Assembly: GCA_019925105.1 (NCBI GenBank)
Contig: JAHGAU010000007.1
Location: 1,178,001 to 1,242,000 of the forward strand
Length of the DNA: 64,000 bases
Reading direction: 5' to 3'
From: Niebla homalea
Lineage: Eukaryota; Ascomycota; Lecanoromycetes; Lecanorales; Ramalinaceae
Shown here: positions 44,987 to 56,590 of the stretch, piece by piece
How positions within the stretch are numbered: the first letter of the stretch is position 1
Layout of the letters: the number at the start of each line of letters is the position of its first letter
Program-made: the position numbers and the translations under genes
Notes under the pieces: generated by a model
Told to the model about the DNA's origin: nothing
Seen by the model: the letters and a program-made list of their open reading frames with translations, nothing else
Databases searched by the model: none

Positions 44987-45856
44987 GCTGCAAGAAGTAT
45001 AGGGATCAGTAAGTCGGTAGCAAGGACTTGGTGTACTGAATCAAAGGAGTCGGGTTGCGCTCTAATTTATACGGAGCAGGACGAGGAGAGGATGGAGGAG
45101 GACGGCGGTTAGGCAACAATAATAAGGATTACTCCGCCCCTGATGGCCCCTGGCTCGGTGATTTCAATTTGGCCGCTTAATGGGAATGCCAAGCCCCTTC
45201 CTTCAATCCTATGCCACGCAATGACTTCCGGCTGCGGACGTGCTGACCAACAACATACCTACACGGATCCGTACTGAAAGAGAGATTCAAAGGAACACAG
45301 TATTAATATTGTCATACAATACTAGGACACAGCTGGCACCAGTGATGGTGTCTTGAGTACGGAGTAGATTAATCAATAATATGCTAAGCCAAAGTAGGTT
45401 GATATTGAGAGAACTAGACCTACTTGAGCCTACTGCACATTTCTCACAGCTTCACGCTTCGCCAATTGCCAGTAAAAACACATATTACAAGCATCTGACC
45501 GTCTGAGTTGTCTATTCTAGTCCTCGTACTTTGCGTACGCTTCTTCTCTCTTTTCCTAGGCATGCAGAGCAAGGAGCAGTGGTACCATTGGACCCAGTTG
45601 TGGGATATCAATGTCAATCTTCTTTCGTCCAGCCGGAACCTGCTTGTATTGGGATGGTGACTTACAACAGCTCATGCCCGCTCTTGCAGATGCTAGCCTA
45701 CCCCATCCTTTACTTCTATCCATTGATGCTGCGCTCGCAAGTCAGAAGTTGAGCCTTAGCTGTGCTATGGCCACATCGATCGAATACTGAAAGCCGCATA
45801 CGTATCTTTGCCAGCTTCTTTTAGACCTGCTAGCGCAGCTCCCATATCTTCAGAGG
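44987..45856. other. Intergenic, 870 bp
   Basis: Upstream of the divergent membrane protein gene and of the decayed regulator. Several AT-rich patches; no gene. Confidence 0.4.
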
Positions 45857-47572
45857 ATGCCTCATACCGGCAGACCTTCGGGAACCTGCATGAATAGCAA
45901 GCTACGGCATACTAAGATGGACGCAGCTTTCCCTCTCCGTAATACCCTCACTCATTCGTGCCGGTCATTACCAGTGTGACGAAACACGTCCATTCTGCTT
46001 CATTTGTATAAAGTCAAGGAGGGGTACGTATATATATTGACTGACCGATCATCCTCGTATATATTATTGTACTGTCTTACCTGATGGATCTTCCGTTATG
46101 TTCAAAATCCCAATTCAATTCTCTCGTGACAAACATGCTCTCCAAAGCGCTCGGATCGTATGCTGAAATCTTCAAGTTTGCAGACTGTACAGGTTACTCA
46201 GAAGGCATTGATTTAGTCCTGCGCAATCAAAATCATGTTGCCAAAGCTGGGCTGGACCGCCGTCAAAAGCAGTGGCAGAGCAGAACGTACAGTCCTGACC
46301 TACTCTCTTATATAAGAGAATGCTTGCACAACCCTATGGCGGAGCAAGAGCATGAACAGGCTTTCTGTTTCTTTCTATCATCTTGGATTGACTTCACGCC
46401 CGATCCATCGGCAGGGGGCGGGATGCTTGAAGTATTACCGTCGCTATACCCAACTACTAAGATTGGTTCTCCACTTTGGTTGAGCGTACCAGCACTTACT
46501 CGCTTGCAGTTCAACAAATTTGAGCGAGACGTGTCGAGGGGTGAAACCATCACCATCAAGCAGGTCTACGGAGTTGCTTTGGCTGCCACCAGCAAGGCTT
46601 TGCAAAATCCAGTCGAGTTGCTGACTGATGAGACCTTGATGGCCGTATGCCTTCTAGGTTTCTACGAAGCTACCGTGGAATCTTACAAGGCCAGAATCTC
46701 ATCGTCCAGACATTTCGAGGGTGCTGCAGCCTTGATCCAACGGCGCCAAGGCACGCTCACGACAGAGTCAGGACAAAAGATGCTGACGGGTGTGCGAAGT
46801 AATCTGGTCTATCGAGCTGTGCAAAGCGCTTCACCCATTGACATCAGGGAAGGTATGTGGGCCGATTCAGCTGTGGCGATGAACACCCCTGCCATCGTTC
46901 TAGACCGACTGCTGGTAAACATTGCCAACCTTCTGGCTGTGACTCGTCAAGCGCCGCTGTCAGGCTCTGGAAGAGCGGTTTCACAACATTCTCATGATGG
47001 TAGAGAAGGTTCGTTCCTGCTTTCCGAAGCGGAAGGCTTGGAGTGTCACTTGAGGAGCTGGGCCAAGGCTCTACCACCCTATTGGTCTCTAGCAAAGTTC
47101 TCCATTGACCAAGTACCAACCTCCCATTGTGGCCACTGGCTTTTATGGTAGTTCATGCGACATCTACCAAGACATCATGACCCGCGCCACGTGGAATGAT
47201 TCGCGCACTGCCCGTTTCAAAGTCCTTACTATCATAGCTAACCACAAGACGGGGCCGGAAAGGTCAGCGGTCACCACATCGATTCAAGAAATTACCGATG
47301 ATATTTGCGCCAGCATCCCCTTCTCCCTGGGCAGCAAAACAACTCCAGCCCCATTCCACGAGACCCAAAACATGTCCTATCCGACCAGGCCAGGCACAGA
47401 GACACCTGAGGCGCACTACCGCACAGCCGCCGCTTACGGGGGCTGGTATCTTTTCACACCAATAAGGCAAGTCATGGCCCTTGGCGCGTATATCCGGGAA
47501 GGGCAAGTGCTGTGGATGGCCTTACAGCTGAGGCGATTGGCCAGTGTCTACAATGTCACCCCCGAAGACTGA
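45857..47572 (+). pseudogene. Decayed Zn2Cys6 regulator with Fungal_trans_2-like body
   Basis: Most of a zinc-cluster factor is readable, but broken. Segment 1 (ATG at 45857) reads GRPSGTCMNSKLRHTK; segment 2 (45975-46023) reads CDETRPFCFICIKSRR; segment 3 (from 46184) continues DCTGYSEGIDLVLRNQN. Joined, they give exact C-x2-C-x6-C-x6-C-x2-C-x6-C spacing, except that the second Cys is Ser (AGC at 45896). The join between segments 1 and 2 would need an intron starting AT instead of GT at 45917. The intron 46024-46183 has GTACGT and a CTGAC branch. The body runs to 47150 in one frame, and the homologous end (from ~47105, KYQPPIVATGFYGSSCDIYQD) is in another, so a frameshift lies at about 47091-47113. 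A model starting at the ATG at 46084 would lose the zinc cluster. Confidence 0.75.
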
Positions 47573-48310
47573 CACAACAAACGAAGTCATATCAGCCCCA
47601 GATCAGAGCATCCATCGATCGGATAGCGCGGACCCGCCTCCGAGACATGGAATGGGATTGTATTGAAACCTTTCGCGTTAACAACAAAGCACGAGCACTT
47701 GCTTGGTTGCCTCTTGGTGGACAGGACCGCACCTGTGAACATCCCCAGAAGGACAGGACCGCGCCTGTGAACATCCAGAGAAGGACATGACAGCCGGGCA
47801 TCGGCATGCAGACAAACGCCAGAAGACCTTGAGGGGCCGTTCTGCAGCTACATCCGCTGGATTGCACGGCAGCTGACAGGTGGAAGCGCCAAGCCATGCC
47901 AACATGCGAGAGGTCGAGACCAATTTCTCTTGGCTGATGAAAAGTTGACATTCCCAGCCTTATTGTTCATGACTAGGAAAGGATGAGGAATTGGGGATAG
48001 CCTTTGTCTGGCGAACAGGGCGGACACAATAATCTTCATCTGTCCTTCGTCTCTTTGCGTTAATTCTTTTTTGGATGGATGCTGTCCGCAAAATGGACAA
48101 GATTATGGTTACGCATCAAAATCCATGCTTGCTGCTCTGTAATGCGGTGCTCATGAAAACCACTGCGGGTATCTAATGTTACAGTGACCTGTTGCCCCTA
48201 ATCCTCATGCCCCAATGTGCTATCCATACCCAAAGCAAGGCTCTGCCAAACACCCAACGAAAGCATTTGCATTTGCAGCTCGCTCATTGCTGTCATTATG
48301 AGGCCCTGGG
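47573..48310. other. Intergenic, 738 bp
   Basis: Between the decayed regulator and the MSC2 stop. A 32-bp unit starting GGACAGGACCGC is repeated in tandem at 47719-47750 and 47751-47781, with a few differences and a short third start (GGACATGAC). No gene. Confidence 0.5.
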
Positions 48311-51300
48311 CTATCGGGTAGTCTGACACCAACACCTCCCCACCCCGTCCCTCTCAACCTGCACCAGCACATCCAGTCCCGCGCCCTTCAAAAACGCAAG
48401 GCACCTTTCTTTCACGTCTTCCAGGTTGCTCACCTTGTCCGCCAGCACGTGCACCACACCCATGACCTGCCTGTGATCCCCTTCCTGGATCCAGAATTTA
48501 GGTACGGAGCAGCCAACCACGCCGCGCAGCCCGCTGAGCCCCGCCAGAGCTTCCCGCAGATCGTATTCGGTATCATCAGGGACGGTAAGAAGAAGCTTGC
48601 GGGCGCAATTCTTGACCAAGGGGATCGCTGTGCCAAAGATGATTATCGCAATGCCAGTCGACGCGAGAGGATCCCAGCCGGACCAGCCATTCAGCTGGAC
48701 GAGCCAGGTTGACAGGACGACTGCTGCCGAGCCGAGAGTGTCGCCGAGAACGTGAAGGTAGATACCCATCATATTCTCACTGTGGTGGTGGTCATGGTTG
48801 TGCCCACCGTGACTGTGTGAGTGAGCGTGCGGCGTATGGATGGGCTTCGAAGGAGTGGCCGGAACAGACGAGTAGACGGACGGGCTTGGAGGCGGAATGG
48901 AAAGGTGGTCGTGAAGATGGTGTGCATGACCGTTCATGCCGTTTGGGTGATCGGCCTCTGTCTTGATAGGGCTATGATTGAAATTATCATCGCAAGGTTG
49001 ATCGTGAGTATGGCTATGCCCATGCTCCTCATGATGATGGTGATGATGGGGGTGCTCATGGTCGTGGCCGTGCGAATGCGAATGACGTTCATGTTCGTGG
49101 TCATGGGCGTCATGAGCATGATCATGGTCGTGCCCATGAGAATGGCCGTGCCCATGAGAATGGTCGTGCCCATGATGCGCATGGCCAAACGCCAAAATGC
49201 CGATGACGTTGATGAGAAAGCCAAGAATGCTCACAGTCATAAGCTCATTAAGCCGCTTCACGTTACTCCCAACAGATAGTCGCTCAAGGGCCTCATATAT
49301 GATCTCGACACTGATGAGCCTGTGGATTCAGGTCAGCTAAGTAGTATTAACACAGGAACAATGGGCCGAGCTCACATGAGAAACACGCCATTGGCAAATC
49401 CAGCAAGAGTTTCGATCTTAGCGTAGCCATACGGAAACCTCGTGCTTGGCGGCCACTTGCTCATCACAGCTGCTGAGAGGCCAACTACAAGAGCAAGACA
49501 ATCGAAAAACATGTGAATGCTATCGCTCAGCAATCCCAGGGAACCTGACACGATTCCATAGAATGTCTGAACAAGCATGAACACGAAATTGAGGCTACTT
49601 TACGTTAACACAATGTGACACAAAGTGCTCACTCAACTTACCACATGAAGTAAAAGATTCGACGGGAGTCCTTCTCCGCCAATATCGTATAGAGGAGAGG
49701 CGACTTGTGAACTCTATGTAGTAGATAATTTGTGAATCTTGAGGCTCCGGCAATGTCTCCTGGATGATGCCCCTCGTGGTGAGTATGATGGTGATGGTGT
49801 GAAACATGGGCGGCTTTCGAAGATGCAGCCTTGTCGTCGAAGAAGAAGGCCGCGAAGGAAGCTCCGCCCAGCAGACCTTGAAGGAAAAGGGCAGGTGTCT
49901 TTTCATGATGAATCATCGAGAAAAAAATGATTGAGACAAAAGCTCCTGACATAGAGGCAAAGCCCCTACCGTTTCGTAAAGCCTTTGCGTCCGCAAATGC
50001 GAATGTGAACGCCGCTAATCCTCCTGTCATCAAGCTCCAAACCAGTCCATGGGCAAGTTTCGCGCCTGCGCGAGATGTAGTACTGTAGTGTAACATTAAG
50101 CATAACATGGCAGTAATTGCAGCTGCTGAGATGGTGAGATTCGTTTCTTCCGATGTCGATATTAAGGGGGATGTTAAACGCCCTGGAAGGGGCCGAGCTT
50201 CGTTCGAGCTGGAACCCTCCCAGTCCTTTTTGACAGAAGCTGTTCCAGATGCATTGATTGTTGATGGTCTGGGCTTGGAGGACATGAAAGGTGGTGGAAG
50301 CGCGAAGATCACCGTTGCAAGCGAGGTGTAGCCCACGATGATACTCGCCAACGATGAGATACTGGTAAACCCGAGGCTGTCGCTTGCCATCTGAATGAGC
50401 AAGGACGCCATCGACCATTTCCGCCATTTTATTAGACGCTTCCATCCTTTCCACTTAGCTAGCTCGTTGATCTCCTCTCCAGATACCATGATATTCGAGG
50501 CAAGAGTCAAAAGCAATATTGTGACCACCCGAGCTCCCCCAAGATGAAGAGTGGCATAGAATGGGAGGCCAACGGACACAATTCGCCCTGCTAACCTCCA
50601 GCCTGTCAGTGTCAGTGGATTGCCCATCAAACTTTGCTTGAAAGTTGTTTTCCCTCCATTATTTGTGATGCCAAGCGTCTGTGCGACCTTGCCCCCGAAT
50701 CCTAGGAGCAGCAACGTCATTGCGGTCATGCCACAGAGAGATTGCAATGACGCATTTTGTCCCGGTGAGTCTGGAGATACGGGAACATCTTTCGACGAGA
50801 GTCCATTGAGAGAATTGATGTTGTCCTGGCTGGTTAAAGTCCGAGCAGGAATGCCAACCTCGAAGACAACGGAGGCAAGGGTGCAAGGCAGGATTACCAG
50901 AATAGCGCTTACGAGCTCTTTGATGGAGATCCATGGACGTTTGCCTTGCTGTTCTGAACCTTGAAACTTCCCTGTACTACTTGCAACATAACCGTACCCG
51001 CTTCCTTGCAGGTTCAGATGCGTAGGCAATCCAAAGCTTTTCCTTCTTTCAATGCTCTTTAATCTCGCTCGATTCGGTGTGGAGAATGAGGTGGAAGTCG
51101 GCAATTGGAGGTGTGAAGGGTCATTCGATTGCGTTTGAAGGTCAGGGAAGGCGTTGCTCGACCGCCTCGAATCCTCTACAAGAGCGCCATAGGGATTGAA
51201 GGAGTTCATCTGCACGGATTCTCGATTGAGATGATACCCTGGGTTCGTGGCTGGAGTTTGCGGCGGCGCCGATGAGCCAGTGGCCTTTCTGCTATGCGAG

Positions 51301-51353
51301 TGACCATGTCCGATGTGGTTGTGAGCTGAGGGCATTGCGTAAGTCGCAGCCAT
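48311..51353 (-). CDS. msc2: MSC2-type zinc transporter of the ER/early secretory pathway
   Basis: Three exons (51353-49642, 49597-49376, 49319-48311) give 980 residues. Msc2 is a cation diffusion facilitator that, with Zrg17 in yeast, loads zinc into the ER; ZnT5 is the animal counterpart. The N-terminal ~570 residues contain about ten extra hydrophobic helices, as expected for this subgroup. The CDF core then starts: FYGIVSGSLGLLSDSIHMFFDCLAL, with the HxxxD zinc site in SDSIHMFFD. A very His-rich loop (residues ~665-790, repeated HGHSHGHDH-like runs) follows, and the second HxxxD site is in MGIYLHVLGDTLGSAAV. The CDF C-terminal domain ends the protein. It shares a ~380-bp divergent upstream region with ALG1. 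Confidence 0.94.
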
Positions 51354-51733
51354 GATTAGCGGCGCCTTCCTCCAAAGTTGACCGTTCAATCATTACTGTA
51401 GTGAAGGATGAGGGAGGCGCATGTGTAATACGAAAGAAATATAAGACCAAGTATCACTATCCATATAGATTTTCGGTCGCACTTGCAACATTGATCCCTC
51501 GACAAGTGGGCAATCGAAGTACAGTAGATGTGTTCCTCAATCATGAAATGTGCCACCGCAATGGGCTAGTGTGATATTGAAATCAGGGGCTGGAAAAATG
51601 TTATTCCTTGACATCTACCCAATCAAGCCAATTTCCCATTTTCCCTACAAATAGAAACTGAAACGCTTGGCGTGTCACAGATTTTGGAGGGTTTCTTCTC
51701 AATCACATTCGACTTCTTACCGTCCCCAAGCTC
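51354..51733. promoter_or_regulatory. Shared divergent upstream region, MSC2 and ALG1
   Basis: 380 bp between the ATGs of MSC2 (-) and ALG1 (+). This short interval must hold both leaders and promoters. No known binding site is identified with confidence. Confidence 0.5.
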
Positions 51734-53239
51734 ATGCCAATGCTAGACTCAGCCCTTACAACATGGCTGCCGTGGGCGCTCAAGCTCATGGTGGTACTTG
51801 TGATGATCTGGGAGTCGCGTCCCGTCGAAAGGAAGAAAGGTGAGGATGAGCGCAGAGTCCAAATAGTGGTCTTGGGGGATCTTGGCCGAAGTCCTCGTAT
51901 GCAGTATCATGCATTGAGTATTGCGAAACATGGCGGCCAAGTCGACTTAATTGGCTATCTCGACTCTGATCTGCACCCTCAGATTCTGGTAGAACCTGAT
52001 ATCAAGGTGCTTTCATTGGCAAAACATCCAGATGCTTTACAGTCACGCCATGCTCTTCTTTTCGTTTTGCTGACGCCGTTGAAAATCATCTTCCAAATTT
52101 GGGCATTGTGGAGCCAGCTTTATCTGCATTCAAGACCTTCTCGCTGGACCCTGGTACAGAATCCACCTTCTATCCCAACACTAGCTGTTGCGCTTCTCGC
52201 ATGTCGTCTGCGAAGCAGCCAACTGGTGATTGATTGGCACAACTTTGGTGATTCGATTCTCGCCTTGAAGCTTGGTCCTAAACATCCTCTCGTGACCATC
52301 TCCCGGGTTTATGAGCAGTTCTTCGCTCCTCATGCCCATGCTCATCTTTGCGTGACTCGTGCAATGGCGAGGATTTTACGGCAAAGGCTCGGAGTCTCCT
52401 CAGTCATTTTAACCCTTCATGACCGCCCTGCTCCGATCTTTCGTACAATAGGCGAGGAAGAACGGATGGACTTTCTAGGCAAGCTTCCTTCTCTAGCTGT
52501 CCCTCTCTACGATGACGCCATGCCGGTGGAGACAGAACACAAATCTACGCGCTTGCTGGAAGCAGATCCAAGTACAAATACTTTGCAATGTTTAGATCGA
52601 CTCGAAAGGCGAGATACAAAATTGATAGTCAGCGCAACATCGTGGACGCCTGACGAAGACTTTTCTTTGTTGCTTGAAGCACTTGAGGGATATTGCCGCC
52701 ACGCGAAAGACTCTGTCGATGGGTCTTTGCCCAAGCTCATAGTCATTATTACGGGCAAGGGACCACAGAAGGCAGCTTTCGAGGCCAAGGTTGCGGCTAG
52801 CAGGGCTTCAAGGAAGCTTTCGCACGCTTCAATTCGGACCGCGTACTTCGATGATATTCAGGATTACGCAACGCTTCTGGGTGCAGCTGATTTGGGCATA
52901 AGTCTGCATACAAGTAGTAGCGGGGTAGACTTGCCAATGAAAGTCGTAGATATGTTTGGTGCAGGTCTACCGGTCGTTGGCTGGGGAGGCTTCGAGAGCT
53001 GGGCAGAGCTGGTACATGAAGGTCGTAATGGGTTAGGCTTCACGAGTTCTAAGCGATTAGAGGAAATCATGAAGACTTTATTTAGCAGGGATGACAAGAC
53101 GCTGAAGCGGTTGAAGCACGGGGCCATCGAGGAAGGTAAGAGACGCTGGGATGATGAATGGGATCCTATCGGTATAGAGCTTTTCGACTTCGTACATAGC
53201 GAGATGCCCGACCGGATGAAAGCCAAAGTAGGAGTGTAG
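51734..53239 (+). CDS. alg1: ALG1, chitobiosyldiphosphodolichol beta-mannosyltransferase
   Basis: 501 residues in a single exon. Alg1 adds the first mannose, from GDP-Man, to GlcNAc2-PP-dolichol on the cytosolic face of the ER, an essential step in N-glycan assembly. An N-terminal membrane anchor (residues ~10-27) precedes a GT-B fold of family GT33. Diagnostic blocks are VVLGDLGRSPRMQYHA, QNPPSIPTLAVALL, LVIDWHNFGDSILALKLG, SATSWTPDEDF, IITGKGPQK and LGISLHTSSSGVDLPMKVVDM. The last is the family's donor-site signature. Length fits fungal homologs. The start follows a CT-rich leader and gives the hydrophobic anchor at the expected place. Confidence 0.96.
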   Translation: MPMLDSALTTWLPWALKLMVVLVMIWESRPVERKKGEDERRVQIVVLGDLGRSPRMQYHALSIAKHGGQVDLIGYLDSDLHPQILVEPDIKVLSLAKHPDALQSRHALLFVLLTPLKIIFQIWALWSQLYLHSRPSRWTLVQNPPSIPTLAVALLACRLRSSQLVIDWHNFGDSILALKLGPKHPLVTISRVYEQFFAPHAHAHLCVTRAMARILRQRLGVSSVILTLHDRPAPIFRTIGEEERMDFLGKLPSLAVPLYDDAMPVETEHKSTRLLEADPSTNTLQCLDRLERRDTKLIVSATSWTPDEDFSLLLEALEGYCRHAKDSVDGSLPKLIVIITGKGPQKAAFEAKVAASRASRKLSHASIRTAYFDDIQDYATLLGAADLGISLHTSSSGVDLPMKVVDMFGAGLPVVGWGGFESWAELVHEGRNGLGFTSSKRLEEIMKTLFSRDDKTLKRLKHGAIEEGKRRWDDEWDPIGIELFDFVHSEMPDRMKAKVGV

Positions 53240-53644
53240 ACCTTGGCCACTACCATTTAGATTATTACTTCGATCTTCGAATTTGCGCAAATCAGAGCTT
53301 GCCCACAGCGTGACATATCAAGATCGAGAGCGCGGTATGGACAATACGATGACACAGGAAATGAAATATTTGCAATCGACGGCTACCCAGTGCCACCGTG
53401 TATATCAGCGGCATACGTTTGACACCTTTGTGTTGTCAAATATGAACTGTCGATGACCGCGTACCATATCTCCTTTCTTTGGGCACATTGTCACATGTCA
53501 ATCCATCGTCCGCAGGAGAGACGCTTGTTGGCGCTTTTCGTTCTTAGATCATTAAAAGCCGAGTACCTAGACGGTGAAATTAGAAGACCGTAGATTGTCA
53601 TATGTCTTGACGGACTTGGATCTCCTGGGCTTTGATCAGAAGGT
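53240..53644. other. Intergenic, 405 bp
   Basis: Between tandem ALG1 and the TFIIIC gene; ALG1 3' UTR and the TFIIIC promoter. Nothing else seen. Confidence 0.35.
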
Positions 53645-56187
53645 ATGACCATCGAGGACTCCATAGAGCTCCCTCAAACCAAAGCATTGGCCCAAAATTG
53701 TCTCGCCTGGTCTGAGGATGGAGAACTGGCTGTGGCCGCGGGAGAGCACATCGTCATATTGGGTAAGCTGGTATCGCTTTGACTGAAGATTACATCAGGC
53801 CCCTTCTCAGTGTCAAGACAAAAGGTGACGGTGCTTTATTGAGTATCAAAGCTAACGTTATTCCAGTAAACCAAGAATCACCACGAGCTCGCAAGCTACT
53901 GACTCATGCAAGGTGCCTAACCGTGATGTTCACAACCAACCCAGCAGTCCAGCTCCAGTAAGTAGCCGCAAGTACAATTCAGCTTCCTCGAGTTCCTCAT
54001 GATTTTCTCTTCAGCAGTACTACGTCTCCTTGCCCACTTCGACTTTGTATGATAGCATGTTCAAACTAATGTCGTCGACCATATAGTGGTGCCGCGTCAA
54101 GATCAAGGTTAATGACTTTACTGAAAAAGAATGGCCACTGATGATACCAGCAAGCCACAGCAATATGGATCTGGGCGAAGAGCAATCAACCACACATGTC
54201 ATTATGTCTGCGTGGTCGCCACCTGGTCTTGGTTTGCACCGCCGCTCCGTACTCGCAGTCTTGACCGCCAACCATCTATTATCGTTGTGGCAGTCGGATT
54301 CAGATCCCCAGGAACCGGACAGTTGGACCCGAGTCCTCGTCGTTAATCTTACTCTGACTGTAAGTGAAGCGAGCCATGTTCCCGCACGTGTTCTATGTAT
54401 GAGCTGGGCTCCGAAAACATCAGCCTCCAACCAGCTGTCGGCACAGGATCAAGCTTGGGGTCCTTTCGTGCTGGCGATAGGAGTGGCAGACGAAACCAGC
54501 GTTCGCGTCGTTAGTGTTTCAAGTCCATACACCGGTCAAGGACAGACCTTTTGGGGTATTTCTGAACTTGCATCTTTCAATCCACTGAACAAGGGTCAGA
54601 TCTCCCAATCTGCATCGTGGCTGGACCAACACCTGGCGGAGTCTGCGGGCGTGGATTATGTTGGCTTCGGTTCTACCAGCACAACGAATGCCAGTCCTCA
54701 GCGATGTGTTTCTTGTCGCTTGAATGGCGTCTACACCCACACTATCATCCCGCTGTCCGAGGAGTCATCTACAGGACCAACAGACCAGCTATCTACTCAT
54801 CATACTCTGAACGCTGAACATAGTGCGATAGTCTCGCGGGCCCCTGCTATGTGGATCACGGAAAATGTGAGTGCGTCCGAATGTACTTGAGATCTTGTAG
54901 CCCCTGACGTATGTTGATCTAGCAGCTTCAGCCTCTTTTTCTATGTGTCGAGGATTCCATGCTTCAAATTAGCTCACTTGATGCATCATCTGGCGAATCA
55001 AAATGGCATCATCGGACACTTCCAGTATTGGGAAAAGAAGATCTAGATCAATCCAATGAACGATATGACATTACAGGTGAGGGATTACCCTGTCTTCTGA
55101 CTACTGGCTGACGGGCGTCTTCCAAGATCTCTATATATGCTACAATACTTCTCCTGCCGAAAGGTCGGAATATCTCATATTGGCAGCACGAGATGCCGAT
55201 GTCCAAATTCTGCCGACAGAAAGCTTGACCGCTGTCCTTGACCAGCATCGTAGCAATATTGCGGGTCTTGACACTGCTTCCTCTGGATTACGAGGGCAGA
55301 TTGAAAGCATGAGACATCAGCAAGCGCTATCCAAGAACGTTGAGAGCTCGGAGATCGACATTTGGAATCACGGAGTGAGCTGTTGTGCCGGAATTATCGC
55401 CATGTGTGTCAGTGCAGATTTAAGATCACACATACGGTACAAAACATTGTCCGACGAAGTCTCTACACTCATATTCAGCCATTCTGGATCGACCGATGCC
55501 GGCGTGAATTTTCCGTGGCTCAAACTACCACACGTCAACATGGAACGCGCATATAGCATACTGTTTGGCCAGTTGCAACTTGACCATATCAGAAACCTCG
55601 CGTTGGATGACACAGATCTACGAAGCTTGTACTGTGCAGCAATGTTTACTGTGCACGCCCACGGAGAAGGGCACTCGAGTCGTCTACGGCAAGCACAGTC
55701 TTTACTGCAGTATCTAGAGGACTACCTTCGGGCTCCCAAGTGTTTCACCCCAGAGTGCGACCTACTAGCACATTTCGACCTGACGGCTTTCGCTGGAAGA
55801 GGAGCGGCTGAAGAGATGAGTGATATGTTCATGAGGTCAAGATTGCTCGAGCTTGCGCAGGACAACCAGCTGAAGGGAATTGTCTGTCGGTGCCCAATCC
55901 CGGGGTGCAACCAACCTGTCAATTATGGTTTGGCTGAAGAAACGACTTGTCTTGAAGGACATCCTCTTGGTGGACGCTGTGGGATCACGTTCCTGCCTAT
56001 TGTCCAACCTGGACGATCTAAGTATTGCTCGCGTTGCAGCAGGCAATTCCTGAACGATCGCGCCGGCCAGCAAGGCGAGGACAGCCCTGATCGAGATGCG
56101 GAAGCCAATACTCACTTGGTAGAACGTCTCCTGACAAAAGTCGACACATGCCCATACTGCGATGGGAAATTTTACTCGAGTCAGTAG
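53645..56187 (+). CDS. TFIIIC subunit with delta N-terminal and zinc-finger domains
   Basis: A multi-exon gene. Supported parts are exon 1 53645-53762, an exon starting 53867, then 54087-54866, 54926-55076 and 55127-56187. The N-terminus (CLAWSEDGELAVAAGEHIVIL) is the start of the TFIIIC-delta WD-type propeller, and KVNDFTEKEWP with VLAVLTANHLLSLW continues it. The C-terminus (last ~100 residues) is the TFIIIC zinc finger: CRCPIPGCNQPVNYG, TTCLEGHPLGGRCG, YCSRCSRQF and DTCPYCDGKF. TFIIIC binds the internal promoters of tRNA genes and recruits TFIIIB for RNA polymerase III; this subunit resembles human GTF3C4. The join between ~53910 and 54087 is unsolved: the obvious GTAAGT donor at 53958 leaves the wrong phase, so another donor or a small exon is needed. 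Confidence 0.85.
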
Positions 56188-56590
56188 CATTCCTTAGATT
56201 CGATCCATGAATAGCACCCATGCGATAGCTCGCATTGTATGGGATTCTAAATTTGGTCGCTCCGGAGCAACATCGCTATCTCTTGATGTGTGACCAATTC
56301 GCAGCATGGATGATAGTGCGGATGAGGAATTCTTACAGCAAGACTGCCAGCGCGCAGCCTTTGTCATCCAGACTTCGTTGTTCGCCCCTAAAAGAGTAAG
56401 ACTTGGATGTGATTATTCGTCGTGCGGGTACTGCTGCAAGCAGATGCTCACAGACGCATTCGGCAAAAGGCCCGCTGGCTACCTACTCCTTCAATTTTCT
56501 TTATGTCGATGCCGCTATCATGAACACTTCTCATAACCTCAATCGGCCTCGCACCATCGTGCTCATGGTCAGAGACCGCTCTCACGCCCA
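56188..56590. other. Intergenic, 403 bp
   Basis: Leader and promoter of the 56591 gene. Open frames here (56306-56536, 56403-56936) overlap the start of that gene and lack recognisable content. Confidence 0.35.

Noticed and set aside
46084..47151. Intact regulator without a DNA-binding domain starting at 46084
   Set aside because: The upstream exons carry most of a zinc cluster in the right spacing and phase, and the C-terminal homology continues in another frame, so a decayed longer gene explains more.
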